Below, piece after piece: positions 44,748 to 54,091 of a stretch of DNA of 64,000 nucleotides (the first letter of the stretch is position 1; every line of letters begins with the position of its first letter). The stretch spans positions 1,116,001-1,180,000 of the forward strand of contig NZ_CP058246.1 of the NCBI RefSeq assembly GCF_013388355.1, given 5' to 3'. The position numbers and the translations under genes were made by a program. The DNA is from Flavobacterium sp. LPB0248 (GTDB lineage Bacteria > Bacteroidota > Bacteroidia > Flavobacteriales > Flavobacteriaceae). The notes beneath the pieces were generated by a model that was given only the letters and a program-made list of their open reading frames with translations, ran no database searches and was not told where the DNA came from.

Positions 44748-45130
44748 AAGAGTTGTGTTGTTGTTATTTTGGCTGCAAATTTAAATATTATAGTTTAAAA
44801 AGGTGTCTTTTTGCGAAAACAAATCATTTTCTTTTTGTTTGATTTTTCCGCTCATAAATAAAACTATTCTTAAAACAAAGAGCCTCCATTGTTATAGAAC
44901 TTGTTTTTTATGTTGCAAATTATAAAATGAAACCACTTAAATCTATTCAAAATATCCTTCCAAGCTTAGAATGTCTAAATTTGAGAGATTACATTTTAAA
45001 AACTACAAGCCAGTAAAAATATTTCAATTCAGAGAAGACTAAAATTCGATTTTTTTTCAGATTATTTTTTATAACCAAAAGTTCAACAAACTGCCTCGGA
45101 CAAGATCAATAATAATTAATAACTTAAATC
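44748..45130. other. 383-bp gap between pyrD and the sulfatase cluster
   Basis: Holds the pyrD -7 box (minus strand). A plus-strand TAAATTTG (44976-44983) is a possible but distant -7 box for the sulfatase cluster. An ATG-initiated 29-codon frame at 44927-45016 has no support. I see no hairpin of note or repeat family. Confidence 0.5.
44776..44783 (-). promoter_or_regulatory. -7 box (TAAATTTG) of pyrD
   Basis: Exact minus-strand TAnnTTTG, 28 bp before the ATG at 44747. Confidence 0.55.
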
Positions 45131-47569
45131 ATGAAAGTCAGCAAACAATTCATTCTGAAAAGTATTTTCACACTACTATTTTGCCTTTCATTAGGCTTAA
45201 CCTCAAAATTAGCTGCACAAGCTGATCCTCAACAGGTAACCAAAGAAACTTTTAAAGGCAAAATAGCATTAGATGTACGTGATTCAAAAGAAGACTGGAC
45301 ACCGTATTCTCCTAAAAAAGCTCCTGCAGGATCTCCAAATATCTTATTTATTTTATATGATGATACCGGACTTGCTGCTTGGTCACCTTATGGTGGGGCT
45401 ATCAATATGCCGACCATGCAAAGACTAGCCGATAACGGAATCACCTATTCACAATGGCATACTACAGCCTTGTGTTCTCCAACAAGATCAACATTATTAA
45501 CAGGAAGAAATCATCATCTTAATGGTATGGCAGCGATTACAGAAGCTGCTGCTGGTTTTCCTGGCGGAAGCGGACGACTGCCAAAACAAGTTGCTACAAT
45601 TGGACAAATTCTACAAGATAACGGTTGGAGTACTTTCTGGATAGGAAAAGATCATAATGTTCCTGAGCAGGATGTAGCTTCAGGGGGAGATCGAAGCACT
45701 TGGCCTTTGCAAATGGGATTTGATCGTTTTTACGGATTTCTTGGTGGAGAAACCAATCAATGGTATCCAGACTTAGTAGAAGACAACCATTTTGTTGAAC
45801 CTCCGAAAACTCCAGAAGAAGGCTATCATTTATCTCAGGACTTAGCAGATCATGCATTAGAGTTCCTTAAAGATCAAAAAGCGACAAACCCTTCTAAACC
45901 TTGGTATATGTGGTATTGTCCTGGTGCCAATCATGCTCCGCATCAAGCTCCTGAGGAATATATCGCAAAATATAAAGGCAAATTTGATGAAGGTTATGAT
46001 GCTTACCGCAAATGGGCATTGCCAAGAATGATTGCAAAAGGAGTAATCCCGAAAGGAACTACTTACGCAAATTTCAATCCGCTTCCTCCTGGCGTTGCAA
46101 ATCCAGGTGACGAAGTATTAGATTGGAATAAATTAAGCGCTGATGAGAAAAAATTATTCTCAAGATTAGCTGAAGTTTATGCCGGATTCTCTGAATATAC
46201 CGATGCTCAGGTTGGCCGTATAATTGATTATTTAGAGCAAACTGGCCAATTAGAAAATACTGTTGTTATTTATGCTGCCGATAATGGAGCTTCAGGCGAA
46301 GGTTCACCAACAGGATCTGTAAACGAGAATAAATTCTTTAACGGCTATCCTGATGAATTAAAAGAGAACTTAAAATATATTGACAAATTAGGAAGCCCAG
46401 ATACTTACGAACATTATCCTACTGGTTGGGCTGCAGCGTTTTCTACTCCTTTTAAAATGTTTAAAAGATACAGTGAATATGCTGGAGGAACTTGTGATCC
46501 TTTAGTGATTTCATGGCCAAAAGGAATAAAAGCAAAAGGAGTTGTTCGTGACCAATTTCATCATTCAACTGATATTGTACCTACAATATTGGACATTTGT
46601 GGTCTAGAAATGCCAAAAACATATAGAGGCGTTCCACAATACCCATTATCTGGAGTTTCTATGCGCTACACATTTGATGCTGCTCCGAATACAAAAACAC
46701 AAAAACACATTCAGTACTTTGCCATGTTAGGAAGCCGAGCTTTATGGAAAGATGGCTGGAAAGCTGTTGCTCTGCATACTCCATTGGTAGGAAAAGGCAA
46801 CTTTGACAAGGACGAATGGGAATTATACAATACGGATATTGACCGAGCAGAAGTAAATAATTTAGCTAAAAAATATCCGGATAAATTAAAAGAACTAATT
46901 AAAGACTGGAATGATGAAGCTGCTAAAAATTTAGTATTGCCTCTTGATGACCGTTCCGCAATCGAAGTTTTAGGAATTGAAAGACCTTCTTCTGAACCAC
47001 CTCGTGATCTTTATAAATATTATCCTAAAACATCACCTGTCCCAGAAGGAGTTGCTGTGAATGTTCGTGGACGTTCTTATAAAATTTTAGCAGACGTTGA
47101 CATAAAAGACGCCAACGCTTCAGGAGTACTTTTTGCACATGGTTCTCGTTTTGGAGGTCACACACTATTTGTTAAAGACAAAAAATTAAATTATGTCTAC
47201 AATTTCTTAGGAATTGCTCCTGAACAAAAATTCACTTCAAATGTGCCTATCACAACAGGAAAACATGTTTTTGGAATGGAGTTTACACGTGAAAAAGCAG
47301 GGCCAAATGGCGAATCTCTTGGAACAATGAAATTATATATTGATGGTAAAGAAGTTGCTTCTGGACCAATGAGAACACAATCTGGTAAATTTACACTTGC
47401 CGGAGACGGACTTTGTGTTGGATTTGACAGCGGAGATTCTGTAAGCAAAGAATACAAAACTCCAGGTACTTTTAAAGGCGGTGAAATCATTGGTGTTGGC
47501 GTTAGTGTTGGAAAAATTGAATATACTGACTTAAACAACGAAGCAAAAAGAGCTTTAGGAAGAGATTAA
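45131..47569 (+). CDS. Arylsulfatase (formylglycine type), exported
   Basis: An 812-residue sulfatase with an N-terminal signal peptide (SIFTLLFCLSLGLTSKLAAQ). LYDDTG at residues 76-80 supplies metal-binding Asp; TALCSPTRSTLLTGR carries the C-x-P-x-R site with Cys115, to be oxidised to formylglycine; IYAADNGASGEG is the second metal-binding Asp/Asn segment. The catalytic domain continues to about residue 590; the last ~200 residues are beta-rich and may bind substrate. The long version resembles broad-specificity alkyl/aryl sulfatases (S1_4-like). A formylglycine-generating enzyme is encoded 3 kb downstream on the same strand. Natural substrate unknown. Confidence 0.93.
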   Translation: MKVSKQFILKSIFTLLFCLSLGLTSKLAAQADPQQVTKETFKGKIALDVRDSKEDWTPYSPKKAPAGSPNILFILYDDTGLAAWSPYGGAINMPTMQRLADNGITYSQWHTTALCSPTRSTLLTGRNHHLNGMAAITEAAAGFPGGSGRLPKQVATIGQILQDNGWSTFWIGKDHNVPEQDVASGGDRSTWPLQMGFDRFYGFLGGETNQWYPDLVEDNHFVEPPKTPEEGYHLSQDLADHALEFLKDQKATNPSKPWYMWYCPGANHAPHQAPEEYIAKYKGKFDEGYDAYRKWALPRMIAKGVIPKGTTYANFNPLPPGVANPGDEVLDWNKLSADEKKLFSRLAEVYAGFSEYTDAQVGRIIDYLEQTGQLENTVVIYAADNGASGEGSPTGSVNENKFFNGYPDELKENLKYIDKLGSPDTYEHYPTGWAAAFSTPFKMFKRYSEYAGGTCDPLVISWPKGIKAKGVVRDQFHHSTDIVPTILDICGLEMPKTYRGVPQYPLSGVSMRYTFDAAPNTKTQKHIQYFAMLGSRALWKDGWKAVALHTPLVGKGNFDKDEWELYNTDIDRAEVNNLAKKYPDKLKELIKDWNDEAAKNLVLPLDDRSAIEVLGIERPSSEPPRDLYKYYPKTSPVPEGVAVNVRGRSYKILADVDIKDANASGVLFAHGSRFGGHTLFVKDKKLNYVYNFLGIAPEQKFTSNVPITTGKHVFGMEFTREKAGPNGESLGTMKLYIDGKEVASGPMRTQSGKFTLAGDGLCVGFDSGDSVSKEYKTPGTFKGGEIIGVGVSVGKIEYTDLNNEAKRALGRD

Positions 47570-47588
47570 TAAATTAAAGAGAAATTTA

Positions 47589-47646
47589 AAAGAGGTATCT
47601 AATGAACATAATAATGGACAGTAATACCTCTTTTTCCTTTATAATT
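47589..47646 (+). terminator. Hairpin terminator after the sulfatase gene
   Basis: AAAGAGGTAT and ATACCTCTTT form a 10-bp stem with a 35-base loop, followed by T-rich sequence. The long loop makes it weaker than others in the window, so read-through into the porin genes is possible. Confidence 0.6.
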
Positions 47647-47689
47647 AATGCAAGGCAATAAAAGAATGTTTCTTTAAGAGTAAATCAAA

Positions 47690-48274
47690 ATGTTCGATAA
47701 CAATTATTATATAAAAAACTTCCTTGTAATTCTAATTTCTTTAATCAGCTGCTTTTTTTCGACTAAAATTAAGGCTCAAGAACATGAGGAAAAGACTTTT
47801 AGCCCGCATCATCAAATCGGAATTTCTATTAATCATGTTCATGTTTTTGAAGGCCGAGATGAAGAAGGAAATCGTGAGACGTTAACTCTTCCGGCGTGGG
47901 GAATTGATTATACTTATCAATTTCATGAAAAATGGGCAATTGGTCTACATACCGATTTTATTGTTGAGAAATTCAAAGTAGAAAAAGTGTATGAAAGCGG
48001 AAATGACAAAGAAACCGTAGAAAGAAGTTATCCTATTGCTCCTGCTCTAATGGGAATTTATAAACCTAATGAGCATTGGAGTTTTCTTTTAGGATTTGGA
48101 GGTGAATTTGCCAAAGAAGAAGATTTTTTCCTGACCAGAGCAGGAGTTGAATATGGATACGAACTCCCTAAAGGATGGGAAATTTTTGGCACTACAAGCT
48201 ACGATTTCAAATGGAATGCTTATGACAGCTGGGGAATTGGTTTAGGAATCGCAAAAAATTTTGGAGGAAAATAA
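47690..48274 (+). CDS. Small outer-membrane barrel-like protein
   Basis: A 194-residue protein with an N-terminal export signal (FLVILISLISCFFSTKIKAQ). The mature part is strand-rich: HHQIGISINHVHVFEGRDEEG, WGIDYTYQFHEKWAIGLHTDFIVE, LMGIYKPNEHWSFLLGFGGEFA, FLTRAGVEYGYELPKGWEIFGTTSYDFKWNAYDSWGIGLGIAKNF. Eight or so amphipathic strands and a terminal Phe fit a small beta-barrel. I cannot assign a family. It starts the run with the OprO/P-like porin; its stop is 22 bp before that ATG. Confidence 0.7.
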   Translation: MFDNNYYIKNFLVILISLISCFFSTKIKAQEHEEKTFSPHHQIGISINHVHVFEGRDEEGNRETLTLPAWGIDYTYQFHEKWAIGLHTDFIVEKFKVEKVYESGNDKETVERSYPIAPALMGIYKPNEHWSFLLGFGGEFAKEEDFFLTRAGVEYGYELPKGWEIFGTTSYDFKWNAYDSWGIGLGIAKNFGGK

Positions 48275-48296
48275 TTTATACCAACCTATTGATCTT

Positions 48297-49517
48297 ATGT
48301 ACAGCACAAATAAACCAAATCGCATTTCTAAATATTCCCTCTTAGTTTTTCTTTTACTAATTGGTTTCAAAGGATTTTCGCAGCAAGAAAAGGACACTAC
48401 CAAACTAATGAATGTTCGTTATGGCAGTAAAGGAATTGAATTAGAAACTAGAGACAAGAAATTTCTATTCCAATTGGCAAGCCGACTTCAATTTCGTTTT
48501 TCAACACCAAATGACACAGACCCTTTAACTTATGATGATTATAGTCAAGATGCTAAAACGACTTTTAAAATAAATCGTGCCAGATTAAAAATTGGCGGTC
48601 ATGCTTTTGAACCTTGGCTTAAATATTATTGGGAATACGAATTAAGCCAGTCCAATTTACTTGATTTTAGAATTATGGTCGAAAAATGGGATTTTCTGAG
48701 CTTTAAAGTTGGGCAATGGAAAACGGAATTTACGCGAGAACGCTTTATTAGCAGTGGCGAACAGCAGATGGTTGATCGATCATTAATTAACCGTCCCTTT
48801 ACTGTAGACCGACAATTGGGAGTTGAAGTTTACGGACACTTAAAAGGTGCTGGAATTGCCGATTTTAATTATTGGGCTGCAGCTTTGACAGGAACAGGAC
48901 GAGGAAGCACTTCTAATGACGATAATCATTTAATGTATTTTGGAAGAGCACAATGGAATTTTCTTGGAAGATTTCTTGATTTCGAAGGCTGTGATTTAGA
49001 ATTTCATGAAAAACCAACTCCAATTATCGCCTTTTCTGCCATCACAAACCGAAGTCCTTATACTCGTTTCTCGCAAGCCGGTGGAGGTTCTCTCGACGGA
49101 TTTGAAGATGGTTTGCCAGGACAATACAGAGTCAATCAATGGAATTTAGAAAGTGCTTTTATGTATCGCGGTTTTTCTTGGCAGAGCGAATGGCATACCA
49201 AAGAAATTATAGACAAATACAATAATAATGATATGACTGTAATGAAAGGCTATTATGTTCAAGCTGGATATTTCTTCCATAATATTTTTGAATGGTGGCC
49301 AAAACATTTAGAAATGGCTGGACGACATGCCGCCTATAGACCTGACAATTCTATAAGAGAAAATAGACAAGACGAGTCTACTTTGGCATTTAACTGGTTT
49401 TTTAAAGGACATAAAAACAAACTAACTTCAGAGGTAAGTTATTTTAGTTTTCAAGATAAAACACTTCCTTTACAAGAAGGGTGGCGATTTAGAATACAAT
49501 GGGATATCTCATTATAA
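48297..49517 (+). CDS. OprO/OprP-like porin
   Basis: A 406-residue porin with signal peptide (YSLLVFLLLIGFKGFSQ). FLFQLASRLQFRFSTPN, FKINRARLKIGGHAFEPWLKYYWEYEL, FLSFKVGQWKTEFTRERFISSGEQQMVDRSLINRPFTVDRQLGVEVYGHL are typical of the phosphate-selective porin O/P family, and the protein ends WRFRIQWDISL. Two copies of an inserted 'arginine ladder' would be expected in true OprP; this cannot be checked by eye. In this cluster it could admit sulfate esters or released sulfate and phosphate. I chose ATG 48297; the upstream in-frame TTG would overlap the previous gene. Confidence 0.85.
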   Translation: MYSTNKPNRISKYSLLVFLLLIGFKGFSQQEKDTTKLMNVRYGSKGIELETRDKKFLFQLASRLQFRFSTPNDTDPLTYDDYSQDAKTTFKINRARLKIGGHAFEPWLKYYWEYELSQSNLLDFRIMVEKWDFLSFKVGQWKTEFTRERFISSGEQQMVDRSLINRPFTVDRQLGVEVYGHLKGAGIADFNYWAAALTGTGRGSTSNDDNHLMYFGRAQWNFLGRFLDFEGCDLEFHEKPTPIIAFSAITNRSPYTRFSQAGGGSLDGFEDGLPGQYRVNQWNLESAFMYRGFSWQSEWHTKEIIDKYNNNDMTVMKGYYVQAGYFFHNIFEWWPKHLEMAGRHAAYRPDNSIRENRQDESTLAFNWFFKGHKNKLTSEVSYFSFQDKTLPLQEGWRFRIQWDISL

Positions 49518-49590
49518 TTCAAACTTTTAATTCATTAATTCAAAACCAACATTTTTTTTTCATAACTTTAAATCACATAAATTGCTGAAT

Positions 49591-50589
49591 ATGAAAAATA
49601 TATCGAAAACAGTAAAAAAACTGGCACTTTTAATGTGTTTGACCGGAACTTTTTTGTTTATTTCTGTTGACAGTTTAGCACAGCGTCATCGTGGCGGCGG
49701 AGGTGGCGGCGGATTTAACAGAGGCGGTGGCGGAGCAGCTACACATACTCGTCAAGCTAGACCTGCTACACAATCTAGACCAAATGTGAGTAGACCTACC
49801 ACAACAAGACCTACAGCAACGACTAGACCAGCTGCAACTAGACCTGGAGCAAATAACTCAGGAACTAAAATAAATAGACCTTCTAACAATTCCAACAGAA
49901 ACAATACGGTAAATAGAAATAATACTGTAAACAGAAACAATGTTGGAAACAGAAACACCAACATAAGCGGCAATAACGTTAACAGAAACAGAAATAACGT
50001 CAACATCAATGTTAACAATAGTGTTCATGTTCGCAATAATCGAAATACAGTAGTTCGTCCTGGATATAGACCATATACACGTCCACCTTATGTATACGGT
50101 GGTTACAGATACAATTGCTACCATCCTTATTATCCACGTCCTTACAGACCTTTTTATTGGGGACCAGTTTGGCATCCTTGGGGATTTTTTGTTGCAACTC
50201 TAGCAACTACAGCGATTATTGTTAGTGTGGAAAATCAGAAATACCACTACGACCAAGGAGTTTGGTATACCTCGACAAATGGCGGTTATACTGCTGTACC
50301 TGCACCAGTTGGCGGAACTGTAAACAACATTCCGAGTGGAGCAGAAACAGTCAATACGGGAACAGTCAATAATTACTATTACGGAGGAACCTATTACGAA
50401 AAAGACGGTGGAAAATATACTGTCGTTGCTCCTACTGCTGGAACAATTGTAGAAAACTTGCCTGAAGGCGGAGAAGAAGTGACAATTGGAGATGTAAAAT
50501 ATGTAAAATTTGGCGAAACCTATTACCAGCCTGTACAAGTTGATGGCAAAGATAAATATGAAGTAGTTCAAGTTGAGAAAGAAAGTTAA
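49591..50589 (+). CDS. DUF6515 family protein with Gly/Arg/Asn-rich segment
   Basis: A 332-residue exported protein: signal-like segment (LALLMCLTGTFLFISVDSLAQ), a low-complexity part of about 110 residues rich in Gly, Arg, Thr and Asn (HRGGGGGGGFNRGGGG; RPTTTRPTATTRP; NRNNTVNRNN), a Tyr/Pro-rich stretch (RPYTRPPYVYGGYRY), a helix (FFVATLATTAIIVSVE) and a C-terminal repeated domain with YYYGGTYYEKDGGKYTVVAPTAGTIVENLPEGGEEVTIGDVKYVKFGETYYQPV. The duplicated PxxGxxxxxxPxG unit is the DUF6515 hallmark. Role unknown. ATG 49591 preferred over an upstream TTG. Confidence 0.82.
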   Translation: MKNISKTVKKLALLMCLTGTFLFISVDSLAQRHRGGGGGGGFNRGGGGAATHTRQARPATQSRPNVSRPTTTRPTATTRPAATRPGANNSGTKINRPSNNSNRNNTVNRNNTVNRNNVGNRNTNISGNNVNRNRNNVNINVNNSVHVRNNRNTVVRPGYRPYTRPPYVYGGYRYNCYHPYYPRPYRPFYWGPVWHPWGFFVATLATTAIIVSVENQKYHYDQGVWYTSTNGGYTAVPAPVGGTVNNIPSGAETVNTGTVNNYYYGGTYYEKDGGKYTVVAPTAGTIVENLPEGGEEVTIGDVKYVKFGETYYQPVQVDGKDKYEVVQVEKES

Positions 50590-50631
50590 CCAACTTTAAA
50601 CGATTAATTCTATAGATTAAATAGAATTTTA

Positions 50632-50680
50632 TATATTTGGATATAAAAAACTTTTTTTTTAAAGTTTATTCTTACATTTG
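50632..50680 (+). promoter_or_regulatory. Two -7 boxes upstream of the FGE gene
   Basis: TATATTTG at 50632-50639 and TACATTTG at 50673-50680 both match TAnnTTTG. The second, 26 bp before the ATG at 50706, is the better candidate. The FGE gene may therefore be transcribed on its own as well as by read-through. Confidence 0.5.
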
Positions 50681-50705
50681 ATAAGTAATTTTTAAATTAA
50701 CCAAA

Positions 50706-51839
50706 ATGAAAACTAAAACCTTCTGGATCTTTGCTTTACTCACATTATCCATTATTTCAATTGCTTACAGTTATACCAGATTTACAGATAAAGCAGAAAA
50801 AACAGCTGTCGAATGTCATGAAACTCCAAGTACTACTGCAGAATCTGAATTTAAACCAACTGTCGAAAATAAATTTAAACCGACAGAAAAAGCTCCGAAA
50901 GGCATGGTTTGGATTCCTGGAGGAGAATTTTCAATGGGAACAAATGTAGAAGATGAAAGTTTATGCAGTATTAAAGGCGTTACTAAAGATGCGGCTCCAA
51001 TACATAGAGTTTATGTTGATGGATATTATATGGATGAAACTGAAGTCACCAATGAAGAATTCGAAAAATTTGTAAAAGCTACAGGTTATGTAACTGTTGC
51101 CGAACAAAAACCAACAAAAGAAGAATTTCCGACAGCAAATGAGGAAGATCTAGTTACTGGTTCTGTTGTCTTTACTCCTACTCCTTCAGCGGTTAATCTG
51201 AACAATTTCTTGCAATGGTGGCGTTACGAACCAGGCGCAGATTGGAGACATCCAGACGGTCCGCAGAGCACTATTAAAGGAAAAGAAAAATATCCGGTTG
51301 TGCATGTTGTATACGAAGATGCGGTGGCTTATGCTAAATGGGCTGGAAAAAGATTGCCAACAGAAGCAGAATGGGAGTTTGCGGCACGCGGTGGCAAAAC
51401 AGGAAATCTTTATGCTTGGGGTAATGATTTAAAACCTAAAGGAAAATTTCAAGCTAATATTTACCAGGGGCATTTCCCTATTAAAGATGGTGATACTGGA
51501 GAAGATGGTTTTAAAGGCATTGCTCCAACAGCACAATACGCTCCAAACGCATACGGTTTGTATGACATGGCTGGAAATGTATGGGAATGGGTAAACGACT
51601 GGTACAGCGTTGACTATTACAAATCATTAGCAGAAAGCGGGAAAGTAACAAAAAATCCACAAGGACCTAGCGCTTATTATGATCCTAGTGATCCAAGCGA
51701 AATAAAACGAGTTCATCGCGGTGGTTCATTCTTGTGTACAGACCAATACTGCACTCGATACATGGTGGGAACAAGAGGAAAAGGCGAAATCAGATCGGCT
51801 GCTAACCATGTTGGCTTTAGATGCGTAAAAAGCAAATAG
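50706..51839 (+). CDS. Formylglycine-generating enzyme (sulfatase maturase)
   Basis: A 377-residue FGE/SUMF1-type oxygenase that converts the sulfatase Cys to formylglycine. An N-terminal segment (FWIFALLTLSIISIAYSYTRF) is a signal or anchor. The FGE domain starts MVWIPGGEFSMGTN and has DGYYMDETEVTNEEFEKFV, RLPTEAEWEFAARGG, NVWEWVNDWYS and the decisive C-terminal motif RGGSFLCTDQYCTRYMVGTRG, whose Cys344 and Cys349 have the spacing and setting of the catalytic Cys pair of true FGE. Many family relatives lack these cysteines; this one keeps them. It most likely matures the arylsulfatase at 45131. Confidence 0.93.
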   Translation: MKTKTFWIFALLTLSIISIAYSYTRFTDKAEKTAVECHETPSTTAESEFKPTVENKFKPTEKAPKGMVWIPGGEFSMGTNVEDESLCSIKGVTKDAAPIHRVYVDGYYMDETEVTNEEFEKFVKATGYVTVAEQKPTKEEFPTANEEDLVTGSVVFTPTPSAVNLNNFLQWWRYEPGADWRHPDGPQSTIKGKEKYPVVHVVYEDAVAYAKWAGKRLPTEAEWEFAARGGKTGNLYAWGNDLKPKGKFQANIYQGHFPIKDGDTGEDGFKGIAPTAQYAPNAYGLYDMAGNVWEWVNDWYSVDYYKSLAESGKVTKNPQGPSAYYDPSDPSEIKRVHRGGSFLCTDQYCTRYMVGTRGKGEIRSAANHVGFRCVKSK

Positions 51840-51858
51840 CAAACTTAAAATACTAGAA

Positions 51859-51887
51859 AGGGATTCGACAACGAATCCCTTTTTTTA
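51859..51887 (+). terminator. Rho-independent terminator of the FGE gene
   Basis: AGGGATTCG, loop ACAA, CGAATCCCT, then seven T residues. Nine perfect base pairs, 19 bp after the stop. It closes the sulfatase cluster. Confidence 0.9.
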
Positions 51888-51932
51888 TTAATTCAGATAT
51901 GGAAAGCTAAATTTCGTAGCAGAAAAATTTTC

Positions 51933-51940
51933 TATATTTG
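51933..51940 (+). promoter_or_regulatory. -7 box (TATATTTG) of pepT
   Basis: Exact TAnnTTTG, 16 bp before the pepT ATG at 51957. The transcript would have a leader of about 11 nt. Confidence 0.6.
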
Positions 51941-51956
51941 CTAAAAATCTAAAAAA

Positions 51957-53234
51957 ATGCAACATATCATAGATCGTTTTATCAGTTATGTAACAATTGA
52001 TACTGAATCGGATCCAAATTCACAAACCACTCCAAGCACACAAAAACAATGGAATCTTGCCAACAAATTAGTTGAAGAACTAAAAGCAATTGGACTTGAA
52101 GAGGTGACTATAGACGACAAAGCTTACATCATGGCAACACTTCCTAGCAATGTTGATCATGAAGTGCCAACGATTGGTTTTGTTTCTCACTTTGATACTT
52201 CGCCAGACTTTAGCGGAGCAAATGTAAAACCGCAGATTGTTGAAAATTACAACGGAAAAGATATCATTTTGAATGCCGAGAAAAATATTGTTTTATCTCC
52301 TGATTACTTTAAAGATTTATTATTATATAAAGGTCAAACCATCATTACAACTGACGGAACAACTTTATTAGGAGCTGATGACAAAGCTGGAATTACTGAA
52401 ATTGTTTCGGCAATGGAATACCTGATTCAGCATCCTGAAATCAAACACGGAAAAATCAGAATCGGATTTACACCAGATGAAGAAATCGGACGTGGCGCAC
52501 ATCATTTTGATGTTGAAAAATTCGGAGCGCAATGGGCTTACACAATGGACGGAAGCCAGATTGGTGAATTAGAATATGAAAATTTCAATGCAGCTGGAGC
52601 TAAAATTACTTTTAAAGGAAAAAGCGTTCACCCAGGTTATGCAAAAGGAAAAATGATCAATTCTATGCTTTTAGCAAACGACTTTATCAATGAACTTCCG
52701 AAAGGCGAAACTCCACAAGAAACTAAAGGCTATGAAGGTTTCTTCCACGTTCATCATATCAAAGGAAACATCGAAGAAACAGTTTTAGAATTGATTATTC
52801 GTGATCACAACAGAAAGAAATTCGAAAAAAGAAAAGAATTGATTCATAAGTTGGCGAAACAATTCAATAAAAAATTTGCAAAGAAATTTGGCGAAGATAT
52901 TGTGATCGCCGAAGTAAAAGATCAATATTACAATATGAAAGAAAAGGTTCTACCTGTAAAATATATTGTAGATATTGCTGAAAAAGCAATGAGAGAATTG
53001 AACATCAAACCGATCATTAAGCCAATTCGTGGCGGAACGGACGGTTCTCAATTATCATTTATGGGATTGCCTTGTCCGAACATTTTTGCGGGCGGACATA
53101 ACTTCCACGGAAAATACGAATATGTGCCTGCAGAAAGCATTCAGAAAGCAACTGATGTTATTGTAAAAATTGCCGAACTGACTGCTATTCCAGGAATTTT
53201 TGATGCACCAGAAAAATCTAAAAGAAAAAGATAA
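51957..53234 (+). CDS. pepT: Peptidase T (tripeptide aminopeptidase)
   Basis: A 425-residue M20-family zinc aminopeptidase releasing the N-terminal residue of tripeptides. Metal-binding residues appear in [14 protein letters not shown] (His/Asp), [18 protein letters not shown] (bridging Asp), [15 protein letters not shown] (catalytic Glu), and [34 protein letters not shown] (last His). The lid/dimerisation domain sits between about residues 205 and 320. Complete and of usual length. Its 3' end overlaps the next frame by up to 32 bp. Confidence 0.95.
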   Translation: MQHIIDRFISYVTIDTESDPNSQTTPSTQKQWNLANKLVEELKAIGLEEVTIDDKAYIMATLPSNVDHEVPTIGFVSHFDTSPDFSGANVKPQIVENYNGKDIILNAEKNIVLSPDYFKDLLLYKGQTIITTDGTTLLGADDKAGITEIVSAMEYLIQHPEIKHGKIRIGFTPDEEIGRGAHHFDVEKFGAQWAYTMDGSQIGELEYENFNAAGAKITFKGKSVHPGYAKGKMINSMLLANDFINELPKGETPQETKGYEGFFHVHHIKGNIEETVLELIIRDHNRKKFEKRKELIHKLAKQFNKKFAKKFGEDIVIAEVKDQYYNMKEKVLPVKYIVDIAEKAMRELNIKPIIKPIRGGTDGSQLSFMGLPCPNIFAGGHNFHGKYEYVPAESIQKATDVIVKIAELTAIPGIFDAPEKSKRKR

Positions 53235-53823
53235 AGTGGAACCGAATTCTGATAAAAAACACGTTTGGGACAAAGTCAATCAATGGGAAGAAGAACTTCT
53301 TTTCCTGAAATCAATTATTGACAAAACAGAACTGGTCGAAACCATAAAATGGGGAGGGCCTATTTATGTCTACAACAAAAAAAATGTTATCGGAATTGGA
53401 GGTTTCAAAAATTATTTTGCCATTTGGTTTCTAAACGGCGTTTTTCTGAAAGATGAAAAAAAGAGACTAATCAACGCTCAAGAAGACAAAACAAAATCGA
53501 TGCGCCAATGGCGTTTTACTTCAAAAGAAGAAGTAAATGAAAAAGAAGTTTTAGAATACATTCATGAAGCGATTGAAAACGAAAAACAAGGAAAAGTCAT
53601 TAAACCTTCTAAAAAAGAGGCTATTGTATCTGAGCTTTTAGAAAAAGAAATGATTCAAAATCCAGCTTTAAAAGAAGCTTTTGAAAAGTTTTCTCCTTAT
53701 AAACAATATGAGTTTTTAGAATATATCGAAACGGCTAAACAGGAAAAAACAAAACTTTCTAGAATCGAAAAAGTGATTCCGATGATTTTGGCAAATATTG
53801 GATTGAATGATAAATACAGGTAG
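53203..53823 (+). CDS. YdeI/OmpD-associated family protein (DUF1801-like)
   Basis: A 206-residue protein from ATG 53203, or 195 from GTG 53236. The core has [35 protein letters not shown] and [32 protein letters not shown], which fit the DUF1801/YdeI fold, and C-terminal repeats [35 protein letters not shown] match the YdeI C-terminal domain. Homologues are linked to peroxide or antimicrobial-peptide resistance in other bacteria, without a known mechanism. Translational coupling with pepT is likely, since ATG 53203 lies 32 bp inside pepT and GTG 53236 follows its stop by one base. Confidence 0.8.
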   Translation: MHQKNLKEKDKVEPNSDKKHVWDKVNQWEEELLFLKSIIDKTELVETIKWGGPIYVYNKKNVIGIGGFKNYFAIWFLNGVFLKDEKKRLINAQEDKTKSMRQWRFTSKEEVNEKEVLEYIHEAIENEKQGKVIKPSKKEAIVSELLEKEMIQNPALKEAFEKFSPYKQYEFLEYIETAKQEKTKLSRIEKVIPMILANIGLNDKYR

Positions 53824-53884
53824 AATTTTAAAATTCCAAAACTGCTGTCATTCTGAGCGAAGTCGAAGAACGAAACTATAAGAG

Positions 53885-53919
53885 AACCTTTGTCAAAGTT
53901 TAAAACTTTGACAAAGGTT
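53885..53919. repeat. 35-bp perfect palindrome (17+1+17), probable bidirectional terminator
   Basis: AACCTTTGTCAAAGTTT, one base, then the exact complement, followed by a T-rich run. It shares its core with the palindrome at 1243-1275, 52 kb away. Confidence 0.8.
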
Positions 53920-53973
53920 TTTCTTTTTTTGTCATCCTGACGAAGGAAGGATGATAAGATTCCTTCTCACAGT

Positions 53974-54078
53974 TTGTCATTTCGAGGAACGAGAAATCTC
54001 CGCAAGAGACTCTACAAAGATTTTCCTCCATGCTTTGAGGAGCTACTTGCGAAGATTTCTCGTTCCTCGAAATGACAA
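53974..54078. repeat. Inverted repeat with 33-nt arms
   Basis: Left arm 53974-54006, right arm 54046-54078, one mismatch in 33, with a 39-base loop. The arm contains GTCATTTCGAGGAACGAG. The loop itself can fold (TTTTCCTCCATGC/TTTGAGGAG). Resembles dispersed REP/MITE-like units seen in Flavobacterium intergenic DNA; no transposase is nearby. Confidence 0.8.
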
Positions 54079-54091
54079 TACAAAGCAAAAA

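Noticed and set aside
44927..45016. 29-codon ATG frame before the sulfatase gene
   Set aside because: Short, no promoter at a suitable distance, no recognisable pattern.
49752..50571. Several antisense frames over the DUF6515 gene
   Set aside because: Arise from the low-complexity Asn/Thr/Arg repeats; hydrophobic-looking translation is an artefact of complementing AAC/ACA codons.
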